This document shows positions 54,489 through 63,448 of a stretch of DNA of 64,000 bases, piece by piece. Each line of letters begins with the position of its first letter. The first letter of the stretch is position 1. Source of the stretch: Streptomyces griseorubiginosus (GTDB taxonomy: Bacteria; Actinomycetota; Actinomycetes; Streptomycetales; Streptomycetaceae); the NCBI RefSeq assembly GCF_001514195.1, contig NZ_KQ948735.1, positions 63,172 to 127,171 of the forward strand, in the 5' to 3' direction. The position numbers were made by a program, and so were the translations under genes. The notes beneath the pieces were generated by a model that was not told where the DNA came from, searched no databases, and worked only from the letters and a program-made list of their open reading frames with translations.

Positions 54489-57122
54489 ATGGATCTTCGA
54501 CGCCTCCGGAGGCCACGGTGGATCGCCGCCGCGGCCTCCGTCGTCGTCCTCGCCGCAGCCGGGACATGGACGGCCGCCGCTTCCGACGACCCACCCCCGG
54601 TGCACCGCGCGGACCAGATCATGTCGATCGACGGCGTCCGCATAGACACCTCGTACTTCACGACGAACGGCACCGAGAGGCGCCCCGCGGTCCTCATAGG
54701 CCACGGCTTCGGCGGCAGCAAGAACGACGTACGCCAGCAGGCACAAGCCCTCGCCAGAGACGGCTACGCGGTCCTCACCTGGTCCGCGAGAGGCTTCGGC
54801 AGGTCCACCGGCAAGGTCGGCCTCAACGACCCGGGCGCCGAGGTCAAGGACGTCAGCAAGCTGATCGACTGGCTGGCGAGGCAACCGCAGGTCCAGCTCG
54901 ACAAGCCCGGCGACCCCCGGGTCGGCGTGACCGGCGCGAGCTACGGCGGCGCGATCTCCCTGCTGGCCGCCGGCCACGACGCCCGCGTGGACGCCATCGT
55001 CCCCGAGATCACGTACTGGAACCTCTCGGACGCCCTCTTCCCGAACGGCGTCTTCAAGAAGCTCTGGGCCGGCATCTTCGTCAACTCCGCGGGCGGCTGC
55101 GACAGGTTCGAGCCGCAGATCTGCGCGATGTACCAGCGCGTCGCCCAGTCCGGCACCCCGGACGCGAGCGCCGAGAAGATGCTGGAGGAGCGCTCCCCGT
55201 CGGCCGTGGCCAAGGACATCAAGGTCCCCACCCTGCTGATCCAGGGCCAGACGGACTCCCTGTTCCCGCTGGACCAGTCCGACGCCGCCGCGAAGGCGAT
55301 CCGCGCCAACGGCGCCCCCGTCGACGTCGACTGGATCGCGGGCGGCCATGACGGCGGCGACCTGGAGACGAGCCGCGTCCAGTCGCGGACCGCGTCCTGG
55401 TTCGACCGCTACCTCAAGGGCGACAAGGGCGCCGACACCGGCCCCGCCTTCCGCGTCACCCGCACCCTCGGCACCGGCACCGGCGACGGCGAACCCCGCC
55501 TGACCGGAGTCACCGCCGGAACCTACCCCGGTCTGGAGGGCGACGAGCGCAGGATCGCCCTGACCGGACGCGAGCAGGACTTCGTCAACCCGGCCGGCGC
55601 CAGCCCGCCCGCCGTCTCGGCCCTCCCCGGCCTCGGCAGCGCCGGCGGCCTCGCCCAGCTCTCCTCCCTCGGCGTCGGCGTCTCCCTCGACTTCCCGGGC
55701 CAGTTCGCCGCGTTCGAGTCGGCCCCTGTCAAGGACGACCTCCAGATCACCGGTTCGCCCACCGTCACCGTCCATGTGAAGTCGACCAGCGACGACGCGG
55801 TCCTCTTCGCCAAGGTGTACGACGTCTCCCCGGGCCGAGGCGGACGGCAGACCCTGCCCTCCCAACTCGTCGAGCCCATCAGGGTCGAGGGCGCGAAGGC
55901 CGGCAAGGACGTCACGATCACCCTCCCGGCGATCGACCACGAGATCGACGACGGCCACCGCCTCAAGTTGGTCCTCGCCTCCACGGACCTCGGCTACGCC
56001 TCCCCGGTGACCCCGGCGACGTACACCGTCTCCCTGAAGAGCGACCTCCACGTCCCCACCGCCCTCAGCGAGAAGAACACCCAGGCCCCGCTGCCCGCCT
56101 GGGTGTGGTGGCTGCCCCTCGCGGGTGCCGTGCTCGCGCTGGTCCTCGTGGCGACGGGCCGCCGCCGTACCGCGGCCCCCGCCGCCCCCGAGCCGGAACT
56201 CACCGAAGTCCCGCTCCAGATCAGCGACTTGAGCAAGCGGTACGCCAAGTCCGCCGACCGGTACGCGGTCCGCGATCTCTCCTTCCGGGTCGAGAAGGGC
56301 CAGGTCCTCGGCCTCCTCGGCCCCAACGGCGCGGGCAAGACCACCACCCTGCGCATGCTGATGGGCCTGATCAAGCCGGACGGCGGCGAGATCCGCGTCT
56401 TCGGTCACGCCATCGCCCCCGGTGCCCCCGTCCTCTCCCGCGTCGGCGCCTTCGTCGAGGGCGCCGGCTTCCTCCCGCACCTGTCGGGCCGGGAGAACCT
56501 GGAGCTGTACTGGCGGGCCACCGGCCGCCCACCCGAGGACGCCCACATGGACGAGGCCCTGGAGATCGCCGGCCTCGGCGACGCCCTGGCCCGCGCGGTG
56601 CGCACCTACTCCCAGGGCATGCGCCAGCGCCTGGCCATCGCCCAGGCAATGCTGGGCCTGCCGGACCTGCTCATCCTCGACGAACCCACCAACGGTCTCG
56701 ACCCGCCGCAGATCCGCGAGATGCGCGAGGTGATGATCCGCTACGCGGCGGCCGGCCGCACGGTCATCGTCTCCAGCCACCTCCTCTCGGAGGTCGAGCA
56801 GTCCTGCACCCACCTGGTCGTCATGGACCACGGCCGGCTGGTCCAGGCGGGCCCGGTCGGCGAGATCGTCGGCTCCGGCGACACCCTCCTGGTCGGCACC
56901 GCCGTACCCGTGGAGGAGCCGGTCGCGGAGAAGGTCGGGGCCCTGCCCGGCGTGGCCTCCGCCGTCACCACCGACGACGGCCTGCTCGTACGGCTCGACG
57001 CGGACGGCACCGCCCAGCGCCTCGTCACCGAACTCGTCCGGCTGGAGGTCCCCGTGACCTCGGTGGGTCCCCACCGCCGCCTCGAAGACGCCTTCCTCAC
57101 CCTGATCGGAGACTCCGCATGA
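54489..57122 (+). CDS. CocE/NonD-type serine hydrolase fused to ABC transporter ATP-binding domain
   Basis: An 877-residue fusion. An N-terminal signal anchor (IAAAASVVVLAAAGTWTAAA) leads to an alpha/beta hydrolase of the X-Pro peptidase/CocE type with GASYGG nucleophile Ser151, acid Asp256 (GQTDSLFP) and base His287 (AGGHDGG), then a jelly-roll-like domain to about 530. A transmembrane helix (WVWWLPLAGAVLALVLVA) is followed by a cytosolic ABC domain with Walker A GPNGAGKT (611-618), a signature YSQGMRQRLAIAQAML and Walker B LLILDEPTNGLDP. The hydrolase thus lies outside and the ATPase inside. The permease gene overlaps (ATGA). Frame is continuous with uniform codon bias, so the fusion looks real. 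Confidence 0.88.
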   Translation: MDLRRLRRPRWIAAAASVVVLAAAGTWTAAASDDPPPVHRADQIMSIDGVRIDTSYFTTNGTERRPAVLIGHGFGGSKNDVRQQAQALARDGYAVLTWSARGFGRSTGKVGLNDPGAEVKDVSKLIDWLARQPQVQLDKPGDPRVGVTGASYGGAISLLAAGHDARVDAIVPEITYWNLSDALFPNGVFKKLWAGIFVNSAGGCDRFEPQICAMYQRVAQSGTPDASAEKMLEERSPSAVAKDIKVPTLLIQGQTDSLFPLDQSDAAAKAIRANGAPVDVDWIAGGHDGGDLETSRVQSRTASWFDRYLKGDKGADTGPAFRVTRTLGTGTGDGEPRLTGVTAGTYPGLEGDERRIALTGREQDFVNPAGASPPAVSALPGLGSAGGLAQLSSLGVGVSLDFPGQFAAFESAPVKDDLQITGSPTVTVHVKSTSDDAVLFAKVYDVSPGRGGRQTLPSQLVEPIRVEGAKAGKDVTITLPAIDHEIDDGHRLKLVLASTDLGYASPVTPATYTVSLKSDLHVPTALSEKNTQAPLPAWVWWLPLAGAVLALVLVATGRRRTAAPAAPEPELTEVPLQISDLSKRYAKSADRYAVRDLSFRVEKGQVLGLLGPNGAGKTTTLRMLMGLIKPDGGEIRVFGHAIAPGAPVLSRVGAFVEGAGFLPHLSGRENLELYWRATGRPPEDAHMDEALEIAGLGDALARAVRTYSQGMRQRLAIAQAMLGLPDLLILDEPTNGLDPPQIREMREVMIRYAAAGRTVIVSSHLLSEVEQSCTHLVVMDHGRLVQAGPVGEIVGSGDTLLVGTAVPVEEPVAEKVGALPGVASAVTTDDGLLVRLDADGTAQRLVTELVRLEVPVTSVGPHRRLEDAFLTLIGDSA

Positions 57123-57982
57123 GCACGGTCACCGACCGCGCCGAGGTGGCCGACGGCTACCGCGCGGGCCGCACCCTGCCGGTCCGGGTGGAGCTGGTAC
57201 GGCAGTTGAAGCGCCGCCGCACCCTCATCATGTTCGGCATCCTGGTCGCGCTGCCTTTCGTCCTGCTGATCGCTTTCCAACTGGGCGGCGGACCGGACGG
57301 CGGCAACAACCAGGTCAGCCTGATGGACACCGCGACCGTGTCCGGGGCGAACTTCGCCGCGGTCAACCTCTTCGCCTCCGCGGGCTTCCTGCTGGTCATC
57401 CCGGTGGCACTGTTCTGCGGGGACACCGTCGCCTCGGAGGCCAACTGGTCCTCGCTGCGCTATCTGCTCGCGGCTCCGGTGCCCCGGGCCCGGCTGCTGT
57501 GGTCGAAGCTCGCCGTCGGCCTCACCCTGAGCCTCGCCGCGATGCTGCTGCTCCCGCTGACCGCCCTCGCGGTCGGCACGATCGCCTACGGCTGGGGCCC
57601 GCTCCAACTTCCCACCGGCGGCGCGATGCCCGCGGGCACCGCGACCCAACGCCTGCTGATCACGGTGGCGTACATCTTCGTCTCCCAACTCGTCACCGCG
57701 GCCCTCGCGTTCTGGCTCTCCACCCGCACCGACGCCCCCCTCGGCGCGGTCGGCGGCGCGGTCGGCCTCACCATCGTCGGCAATGTGCTGGACCAGGTGA
57801 CCGCCCTCGGCGACTGGCGCGACTTCCTGCCCGCGCACTGGCAGTACGCCTGGCTGGACGCCGTACAGCCGAAGCTGGAGTGGTCCGACATGATCCAGGG
57901 CACCTCCCTGTCGATAACACTGGCCCTGGTGCTGTTCGCCCTGGCCTTCCGGGGTTTCGCCCGCAAGGACGTGGTCTCCTAG
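57119..57982 (+). CDS. ABC transporter permease (ABC-2 type)
   Basis: A 287-residue membrane protein with about six helices. VELVRQLKRRRTLIMFGILV begins it, then ASAGFLLVIPVALFCGDTVA and EANWSSLRYLLAAPVPRARLLWSK are typical of ABC-2/YhaP-type permeases, where the 'E..W.sLr.LL..P..R' segment contacts the ATPase. It pairs with the ATPase of the preceding fusion to form a whole exporter; the substrate is unknown. ATG 57119 overlaps the previous stop. Confidence 0.9.
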   Translation: MSTVTDRAEVADGYRAGRTLPVRVELVRQLKRRRTLIMFGILVALPFVLLIAFQLGGGPDGGNNQVSLMDTATVSGANFAAVNLFASAGFLLVIPVALFCGDTVASEANWSSLRYLLAAPVPRARLLWSKLAVGLTLSLAAMLLLPLTALAVGTIAYGWGPLQLPTGGAMPAGTATQRLLITVAYIFVSQLVTAALAFWLSTRTDAPLGAVGGAVGLTIVGNVLDQVTALGDWRDFLPAHWQYAWLDAVQPKLEWSDMIQGTSLSITLALVLFALAFRGFARKDVVS

Positions 57983-58129
57983 GTCAACGGAGGGTCACCC
58001 ACCGGTCTCGACGGGCCGTCTTCGTGCCCCCTTCGATATCCATCCGCAACGCTCCGTAGCGCACGTTCCGGCCCCCCGGCCCGTCACAGTCGCAGAAGCC
58101 GACGTCAACAGGCCCAGGGGGTACGGACG

Positions 58130-59659
58130 ATGGAGCGACAGCGGACACGACAGGTGATGCTCGCCCTCGCGGTGGCGGGCGGCCTGCTGCTCACCGGCTG
58201 CGCCGGGGGAGAGGACGGGAGCAACAGCAGCACGGACGGGGCGAAGGGCGGCTCCTACGGCTCGGCCTTCCCGGCCCCGAACCAGCCCCAGGGCGAACAG
58301 GACCAGGACGAGTCCCGTGACTTCGACTCCCCGGAACGCAAGGCACCCGACTACCTCTCCACCTTCGCCCTCGACGTCGACACCGCCTCCTACGGCTACG
58401 CCCGCCGCACCCTCGCCGAGGGCCGCCGCCCCGACCCCGCGACGATCCGCCCCGAGGAGTTCGTCAACAGCTTCCGCCAGGACTACGACCGTCCCGACGG
58501 CAACGGCTTCACGGTCACCGTCGACGGCGCCCGCACCGACCAGGACGACTGGTCCCTCATCCGGGTGGGCCTGGCCACCAGGAACGCCGAGGACGACGCG
58601 GACGAACGCCCGCCGGCCGCCCTGACCTTCGTCATCGACATCTCCGGCTCCATGGCCGAACCCGGCCGCCTCGACCTCGCCCAGCGCTCCCTCGACACCA
58701 TGACGGAACGCCTCCACGACGACGACTCGGTCGCGATCGTCACCTTCAGCGACCAGGCCGAGACGGTCCTGCCGATGACCCGCCTCGGCGGCCACCGCGA
58801 CCGCGTCCACCGGGCGATCGACGGCCTGGAGCCGACGTACTCCACCAACCTCGGCGCGGGCGTCGAGACCGGCTACCGCACGGCGGTCAAGGGTCTGCGC
58901 GAGGGCGCCACCAACCGGGTCGTCCTCATCTCCGACGCCCTCGCCAACGACGGCGACACCGACCCCGACTCCATCCTCGACCGCATCGACACCGCCCGCC
59001 GCGAACACGGCATCACCCTCTTCGGCGTGGGCGTCGGCAGCGACTACGGCGACGCCCTCATGGAACGCCTCGCCGACAAGGGCGACGGCCACACCGTCTA
59101 CGTCTCCGGCGCCGACGACGCCGAGAAGGTCTTCTGCGAACAGCTCCCGCAGAACATCGACCTCACCGCCCGCGACGCCAAGGCCCAGGTCGCCTTCGAC
59201 CCCGAGACCGTCAGGCAGTTCCGCCTGATCGGCTACGACGACCGCCGCGTCGCCGACGACGACTTCCGCGACGACCGCGTGGACGGCGGCGAGGTCGGCC
59301 CCGGCCACACCGTCACCGCCCTCTACGCGGTCCGCACCAGGCCCGGCGCCGAGGGCCACCTGGCGACCGCGACCGTCCGCTGGCAGGACCCGGAGACCAG
59401 GGCCCCGCACGAGCGGTCCGCCGAGCTGGAGACCTTCCACGACTCCCTGCGCGAGGCGAACCCCCGCTTCCAGGTCGACGCGGTCGCCGCCTACTTCGCC
59501 GACGCCCTGCGCGACCCGTACACCGACCAGCGGCTGCCGGGCCGGCCGTCCATGAGGGAACTCGCTCACTGGGCGGACGAGTTGGGCGGCCGCACCGACG
59601 ACAGCGCGGTCCGCGAACTCGCCGCCACCATCGGCCGGGCCCGGCACCTCACGGACTGA
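58130..59659 (+). CDS. VWA domain lipoprotein, YfbK-like
   Basis: A 509-residue exported lipoprotein. The signal VMLALAVAGGLLLTGC ends in a lipobox with Cys24. A YfbK-type N-terminal domain (YLSTFALDVDTASYGYARRT) precedes a von Willebrand A domain with an intact MIDAS (DISGS, Asp170-Ser174; and SDALANDGDTD), which binds Mg and a protein ligand. The C-terminal domain ends RELAHWADELGGRTDDSAVR. Such proteins are probably cell-envelope scaffolds. ATG 58130. No clear operon partner; the next gene has its own promoter. Confidence 0.9.
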   Translation: MERQRTRQVMLALAVAGGLLLTGCAGGEDGSNSSTDGAKGGSYGSAFPAPNQPQGEQDQDESRDFDSPERKAPDYLSTFALDVDTASYGYARRTLAEGRRPDPATIRPEEFVNSFRQDYDRPDGNGFTVTVDGARTDQDDWSLIRVGLATRNAEDDADERPPAALTFVIDISGSMAEPGRLDLAQRSLDTMTERLHDDDSVAIVTFSDQAETVLPMTRLGGHRDRVHRAIDGLEPTYSTNLGAGVETGYRTAVKGLREGATNRVVLISDALANDGDTDPDSILDRIDTARREHGITLFGVGVGSDYGDALMERLADKGDGHTVYVSGADDAEKVFCEQLPQNIDLTARDAKAQVAFDPETVRQFRLIGYDDRRVADDDFRDDRVDGGEVGPGHTVTALYAVRTRPGAEGHLATATVRWQDPETRAPHERSAELETFHDSLREANPRFQVDAVAAYFADALRDPYTDQRLPGRPSMRELAHWADELGGRTDDSAVRELAATIGRARHLTD

Positions 59660-59670
59660 CGCCGGACCCA

Positions 59671-59698
59671 TTGACCTTTTCTTACTTGAGGGTAAGTT
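59671..59698 (+). promoter_or_regulatory. promoter with inverted repeat upstream of the acyl-CoA ligase gene
   Basis: TTGACC (59671-59676), 16-bp spacer, TAAGTT (59693-59698). CTTACTTGAGGGTAAG at 59681-59696 is a CTTAC/GTAAG inverted repeat in the spacer and -10, as expected for a repressor operator such as those of TetR-family fatty-acid regulators. The regulator is not in the window. Confidence 0.55.
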
Positions 59699-59731
59699 AG
59701 CGGCCCAGTCGGAGCCGACCGGGGAGCCAGC

Positions 59732-61642
59732 ATGGGCGTACGCAAGGACCTGAAGAGGGCGAGACACCTGGCCGGCCGGAGTGCGGTCGAGGTCGTCAAG
59801 GACGAGAACGGTGTCGTACGGGAGGCCCGCACACCGCCCCTCGCCCCGCCCCCGACCACCGGCAGCATCGCCGACCTCCCCTTCACCAACGCGGCCGAGA
59901 CCCCCGACACGGTGGTGCTCCACCGCCGTGCGGAAACCGGCTGGCGTCCGGTCACCGCCCGGGAGTTCGCCGACGAAGTCACCGCCGTGGCCAAGGGATT
60001 GATCGCGGCGGGGCTCGAACCCGGCGGCCGGGTCGCGGTGATGTCCCGCACCCGCTACGAGTGGACGGTCCTCGACTTCGCGATCTGGGCGGCGGGCGGT
60101 CAGACGGTCCCCGTCTACGCCACCTCCTCCGCCGAGCAGGTGGAGTGGATCGTCCGGGACTCCGGCGCCCGCCATGTCGTCACCGAGAACGCCGAGAACG
60201 CGGCGACCGTCACCACCGGCACCGCCGACCACCAGGTCAAGCCCCGGATCTGGCAGGTGGATTCGGCGGTCCTCGACGAACTCACCGCCCTCGGGCACGA
60301 CATCCCCGACGACGAGGTCGCCAAGCGCCGCGCCGACCTCACCCCCGACACCGTCGCCACGATCTGCTACACCTCCGGCACCACCGGCCGCCCCAAGGGC
60401 TGCGTCCTCACCCACGCCAACCTGCACGCCGAGGCCGCCAACACCGTCGAACTGCTGCACCCCATCTTCAAGGAGGTCACCGACCAGACCGCCTCCACCC
60501 TGCTCTTCCTCCCGCTCGCCCACATCATGGGCCGCACCCTCCAGATCGCCTGTCTGATGGCCCGCATCGAGATCGGGCACTGCCCGAGCATCAAGCCCGA
60601 CGAACTGCGGCCCGCGCTCAAGGAGTTCCGCCCGACCTTCCTCGTCGGCGTCCCGTACCTCTTCGAGAAGATCCACGCCACCGGCCGCGCCACCGCCGAG
60701 AGGATGGGCCGCGCCGCCTCCTTCGACCGCGCCCACCGCATCGCCGTCCGCTTCGGCCAGGCGTACCTGAACAAGTTCCTCGGCCGCGGCAGGGGACCGG
60801 GACCCGGCCTCTACGCCGCCTGGGGCCTGTACGACCTGCTGGTGTACCGCCGTATCCGCAAGGAACTCGGCGGCCGCATGAGCTACGCCATCAGCGGCGG
60901 CTCGCCCCTCGACCGCGACCTCAACCTGTTCTTCGCCGCGGCCGGCATCATCATCTACGAGGGCTACGGCCTCACCGAGACCAGCGCCGCCGCCACCATC
61001 GTCCCGCCGCTCAGCCCCCGCCCCGGCACGGTCGGCCAGCCGGTCCCCGGTACCGCGATCCGCATCGCCGAGGACGGCGAGGTCCTGATCAAGGGCGGGG
61101 TCGTCTTCGGCGCCTACTGGAACAACCCCGAGGCCACCGACGCCGTCCTCAGGGACGACTGGTTCGCCACCGGCGACCTCGGCGCCCTCGACGAGGACGG
61201 CTACCTCACCATCACCGGCCGCAAGAAGGACCTCCTCGTCACCTCCGGCGGCAAGAACGTCTCCCCGGCGGTCCTGGAGGACCGGCTGCGCAGCCAGGCC
61301 CCGGTCGGCCAGTGCCTCGTCGTGGGCGACAACCGCCCCTTCGTCGCCGCCCTGATCACCCTGGACCCCGAGGCGATGACCCACTGGCTCTCCGTCCGGG
61401 GCCTGCCCGCCGACACCCCGCACGCCGAACTCGCCAAGGACGAACGGCTGCACGCCGACCTCCAGAAAGCCGTCGACCACGCCAACGCGGCCGTCTCCCG
61501 CGCCGAGTCGATCCGCGCCTTCCGGCTGGTCGAGGGGGAGTTCACCGAGGACAACGGCATGCTCACCCCGTCCCTGAAGGTCAAACGGCACGCGGTGACC
61601 GCGGCGTACACGGAGGACATCGAGGCCATCTACCGCAAGTGA
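59732..61642 (+). CDS. long-chain fatty-acid-CoA ligase, FadD15-like
   Basis: A 636-residue ANL-superfamily AMP-forming ligase. The AMP motif YTSGTTGRPKGCVLTHAN, substrate motif YGLTETSAAATIV, DWFATGDLGALDEDGYLTIT and KKDLLVTSGGKNVSP are all intact. It activates a fatty acid to acyl-AMP then acyl-CoA. N-terminal residues 1-50 are an extra lead (RARHLAGRSAVEVVKDENG). ATG 59732 has GGGGAGCC upstream. Regulated probably by the inverted repeat in its promoter. FadD15-type enzymes of actinobacteria share this length. Confidence 0.92.
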   Translation: MGVRKDLKRARHLAGRSAVEVVKDENGVVREARTPPLAPPPTTGSIADLPFTNAAETPDTVVLHRRAETGWRPVTAREFADEVTAVAKGLIAAGLEPGGRVAVMSRTRYEWTVLDFAIWAAGGQTVPVYATSSAEQVEWIVRDSGARHVVTENAENAATVTTGTADHQVKPRIWQVDSAVLDELTALGHDIPDDEVAKRRADLTPDTVATICYTSGTTGRPKGCVLTHANLHAEAANTVELLHPIFKEVTDQTASTLLFLPLAHIMGRTLQIACLMARIEIGHCPSIKPDELRPALKEFRPTFLVGVPYLFEKIHATGRATAERMGRAASFDRAHRIAVRFGQAYLNKFLGRGRGPGPGLYAAWGLYDLLVYRRIRKELGGRMSYAISGGSPLDRDLNLFFAAAGIIIYEGYGLTETSAAATIVPPLSPRPGTVGQPVPGTAIRIAEDGEVLIKGGVVFGAYWNNPEATDAVLRDDWFATGDLGALDEDGYLTITGRKKDLLVTSGGKNVSPAVLEDRLRSQAPVGQCLVVGDNRPFVAALITLDPEAMTHWLSVRGLPADTPHAELAKDERLHADLQKAVDHANAAVSRAESIRAFRLVEGEFTEDNGMLTPSLKVKRHAVTAAYTEDIEAIYRK

Positions 61643-61653
61643 GGCACCCTCGC

Positions 61654-61725
61654 GGCGCCCGGACACACGAAGGCGCCCGGACACACGAAGGCGCCCGGAC
61701 ACACGAAGGCGCCCGGACACACGAG
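61654..61725 (+). repeat. 18-bp tandem repeat, four units
   Basis: GGCGCCCGGACACACGAA starts at 61654, 61672, 61690 and 61708; the last unit ends GAG. It lies 11 bp past the ligase stop and directly before the terminator. Units are identical apart from the last base, implying recent expansion. Confidence 0.95.
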
Positions 61726-61762
61726 AACGGCGGGTCACCGGAGAACCGGTGACCCGCCGTTC
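61725..61762. terminator. strong bidirectional terminator between ligase and rodlin genes
   Basis: GAACGGCGGGTCACCGG, an AGAA loop, and a perfect 17-bp complement. It lies between two convergent transcripts, 17 bp before the rodlin stop codon. Confidence 0.92.
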
Positions 61763-61779
61763 CGGCGGAGCGGGGAGCC

Positions 61780-62190
61780 TCAGCTGTGCGCGGCGCCGTT
61801 GCCGGACAGGGCCGAGATGTCGTCCAGGATGTGCGACAGCGGCTCGTCACCCTTGGCCTGGGTGCTGTTCTCGACGCACTGCTGGTTCTGCGGGGCAGAC
61901 AGGATCGGCACGTCCTGGAGGACGCCGACGGCGACGAGGCCGACGAGACCCTGGGCGTTCAGCTTGGCCGGCAGGCCGACACAGGGCTTGTTCAGCGAAC
62001 CCTGGACCAGCGAGAGCTGCGGGCTCATGTCGCCGAACGTGGCCGAGTTGCCGAACTCCTGCGAGGCGCCGTTGCCACTGGCGGACGTGGTGCCGCTGTC
62101 GTTGCCGATGGCGAGCGCCTGGGGGGCGGCCGCGGCCGCGACACCGGCGACGGACGCGGCAACAGCCGCGGTTGCCCACAGCTTCTTCAT
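61780..62190 (-). CDS. rodlin family protein (paralogue 1)
   Basis: A 136-residue exported protein of the rodlin family (RdlA/RdlB), which with chaplins makes the rodlet layer on aerial hyphae and spores. Signal peptide KKLWATAAVAASVAGVAAAA ends near QALA; the mature start IGNDSGTTSASGNGASQ and the conserved SPQLSLVQGSLNKPC, NQQCVENSTQAKGDEPLSHI are family marks, with two cysteines. ATG 62190 is chosen as GAAGGGA lies 6 bp upstream; ATG 62196 is too close to it. It ends at a strong terminator. An LCP gene lies between it and its paralogue at 63449. Confidence 0.92.
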   Translation of the reverse strand: MKKLWATAAVAASVAGVAAAAAPQALAIGNDSGTTSASGNGASQEFGNSATFGDMSPQLSLVQGSLNKPCVGLPAKLNAQGLVGLVAVGVLQDVPILSAPQNQQCVENSTQAKGDEPLSHILDDISALSGNGAAHS

Positions 62191-62315
62191 GTTCATTCCC
62201 TTCGAAAAGCGGACTCCGGGGAGGAGCTGCATGATCGTCAACGCCCGACCCCCGGCCAGGGTTGCGCTCTTTGCCCCGATTGGCCCAGCGCGCGCCCGGA
62301 ACTCGCGGGCGCCCC

Positions 62316-63341
62316 TCAAGCGCAGGCGTAAGCACTCCCGCGCACGGTGACGGCATGCATCAGACGGGGCGGGTCGTACGGCTTCGGATTCGTGCCCGCC
62401 TTGAGCAGCGGCCGGTCCTCGCGCAGCGTCTTGAACATCGCGCCCGCCTTCGCCTTGTCCCAGGCCAGCGTGGAACCGATGTCCGGCCGGGTCGGGTTGA
62501 ACCCGGCGACCGGCACCGTGGCGAACTCCGTATTCTTCGCCTGCACCTTGTGCAGCGCGGCCGCCAGCTCCACCAGGTCCCCGGCCGTGAAGCCCTGCTC
62601 GTCGCGCCCGGACCCGAGCAGGGTGCGCACGAGGGCGGCCGTCTTCACCGGGTCGGTCAGCAGCCGCTTCGCCTGGAGCCCGCGCAGCGCCTGCACCAGG
62701 AAGCGCTGCTGCCGCTGGATCCGCCCGAGGTCCGCCGCCTGGTCCACCTTCCGCGACCGGACGTACTGAAGCGCCGGGCCGCCCTTCAGACGGTGCTTGC
62801 CCGGCTTCAGGTCGAGCTTGGTGGCCTTGTCCTGAAGGCGCCGGGCGGTGCACACCTCGACTCCGCCGACCTTGTCGACGCCGTCGATGAACCGCCGGAA
62901 GTCCAGCTGGAGGTAGTGGTCGATGTTCAGTCCGGTCATCGACTCGACGGTGGCGACGGTGAGCCGGGGGCCGCCCTCGGCGTACGCGCCGTTGATCTTC
63001 GAGGGACGCGCCGGCAGCTGCTTGCCGGTGCCCTCGTCGCGGTGGGGCGGGATGTCGGCGTAGGAGTCGCGCGGCAGGGCCACCACGCTGACACGGTCCT
63101 GGCGGGCCGAGACATGGACCACCATCAGGACGTCCGTGCAGTCGCAGGCGAAGCCGCCCGCGTGGAACTTGCGCTTCTCGGCGGCGGAGATGGTGTCCCG
63201 GCCGTCCGTTCCCATCACCAGGATGTTCGTGCCGTGCCCGGCGTGGGCGGCCCTGCCGGGGGCGGTCCGGCCAGGGAGGACGGCGCCCGCGAGCAGCAGG
63301 GCGGAGGTCGCCAGGACGACCGAGGAAAGGGTTCTCTTCAT
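62316..63341 (-). CDS. LCP (LytR-CpsA-Psr) family cell-wall ligase
   Basis: A 341-residue LCP protein. The N-terminal signal/anchor is MKRTLSSVVLATSALLLAGA. Then NILVMGTDGRDTI, VVALPRDSYADIP, SKINGAYAEGGPRLTVATVE and the signature RSRKVDQAADLGRIQRQQRF cover the pyrophosphate- and Mg-binding arginines and aspartates. LCP enzymes attach glycopolymers such as teichoic acid or arabinogalactan to peptidoglycan. It lies between two rodlin genes, on the same strand; a hint that surface-layer genes cluster here. ATG 63341 lacks a clear Shine-Dalgarno. Confidence 0.9.
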   Translation of the reverse strand: MKRTLSSVVLATSALLLAGAVLPGRTAPGRAAHAGHGTNILVMGTDGRDTISAAEKRKFHAGGFACDCTDVLMVVHVSARQDRVSVVALPRDSYADIPPHRDEGTGKQLPARPSKINGAYAEGGPRLTVATVESMTGLNIDHYLQLDFRRFIDGVDKVGGVEVCTARRLQDKATKLDLKPGKHRLKGGPALQYVRSRKVDQAADLGRIQRQQRFLVQALRGLQAKRLLTDPVKTAALVRTLLGSGRDEQGFTAGDLVELAAALHKVQAKNTEFATVPVAGFNPTRPDIGSTLAWDKAKAGAMFKTLREDRPLLKAGTNPKPYDPPRLMHAVTVRGSAYACA

Positions 63342-63361
63342 CGTCACGCGACGCAAAATAA

Positions 63362-63397
63362 GTCAGCGGACCGCCGGTGGTACGGCGGCCCGCTGAC
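63362..63397 (-). terminator. terminator downstream of rodlin paralogue 2
   Basis: GTCAGCGG-A-CCGCC pairs with GGCGG-C-CCGCTGAC (13 paired bases, one mismatch) around an 8-nt GGTGGTAC loop. It lies 52 bp after the rodlin stop and 21 bp before the LCP start. Confidence 0.75.
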
Positions 63398-63448
63398 GGG
63401 GGCTCAGAATCCAGCCCGAGGGCTCATCGGCCCATGGTGCGCGACAGC

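Noticed and set aside
57995..61738. 1247-residue minus-strand frame opposite the VWA and ligase genes
   Set aside because: Very long but purely Gly/Val/Asp/Glu-rich antisense; both plus-strand genes have full motifs.
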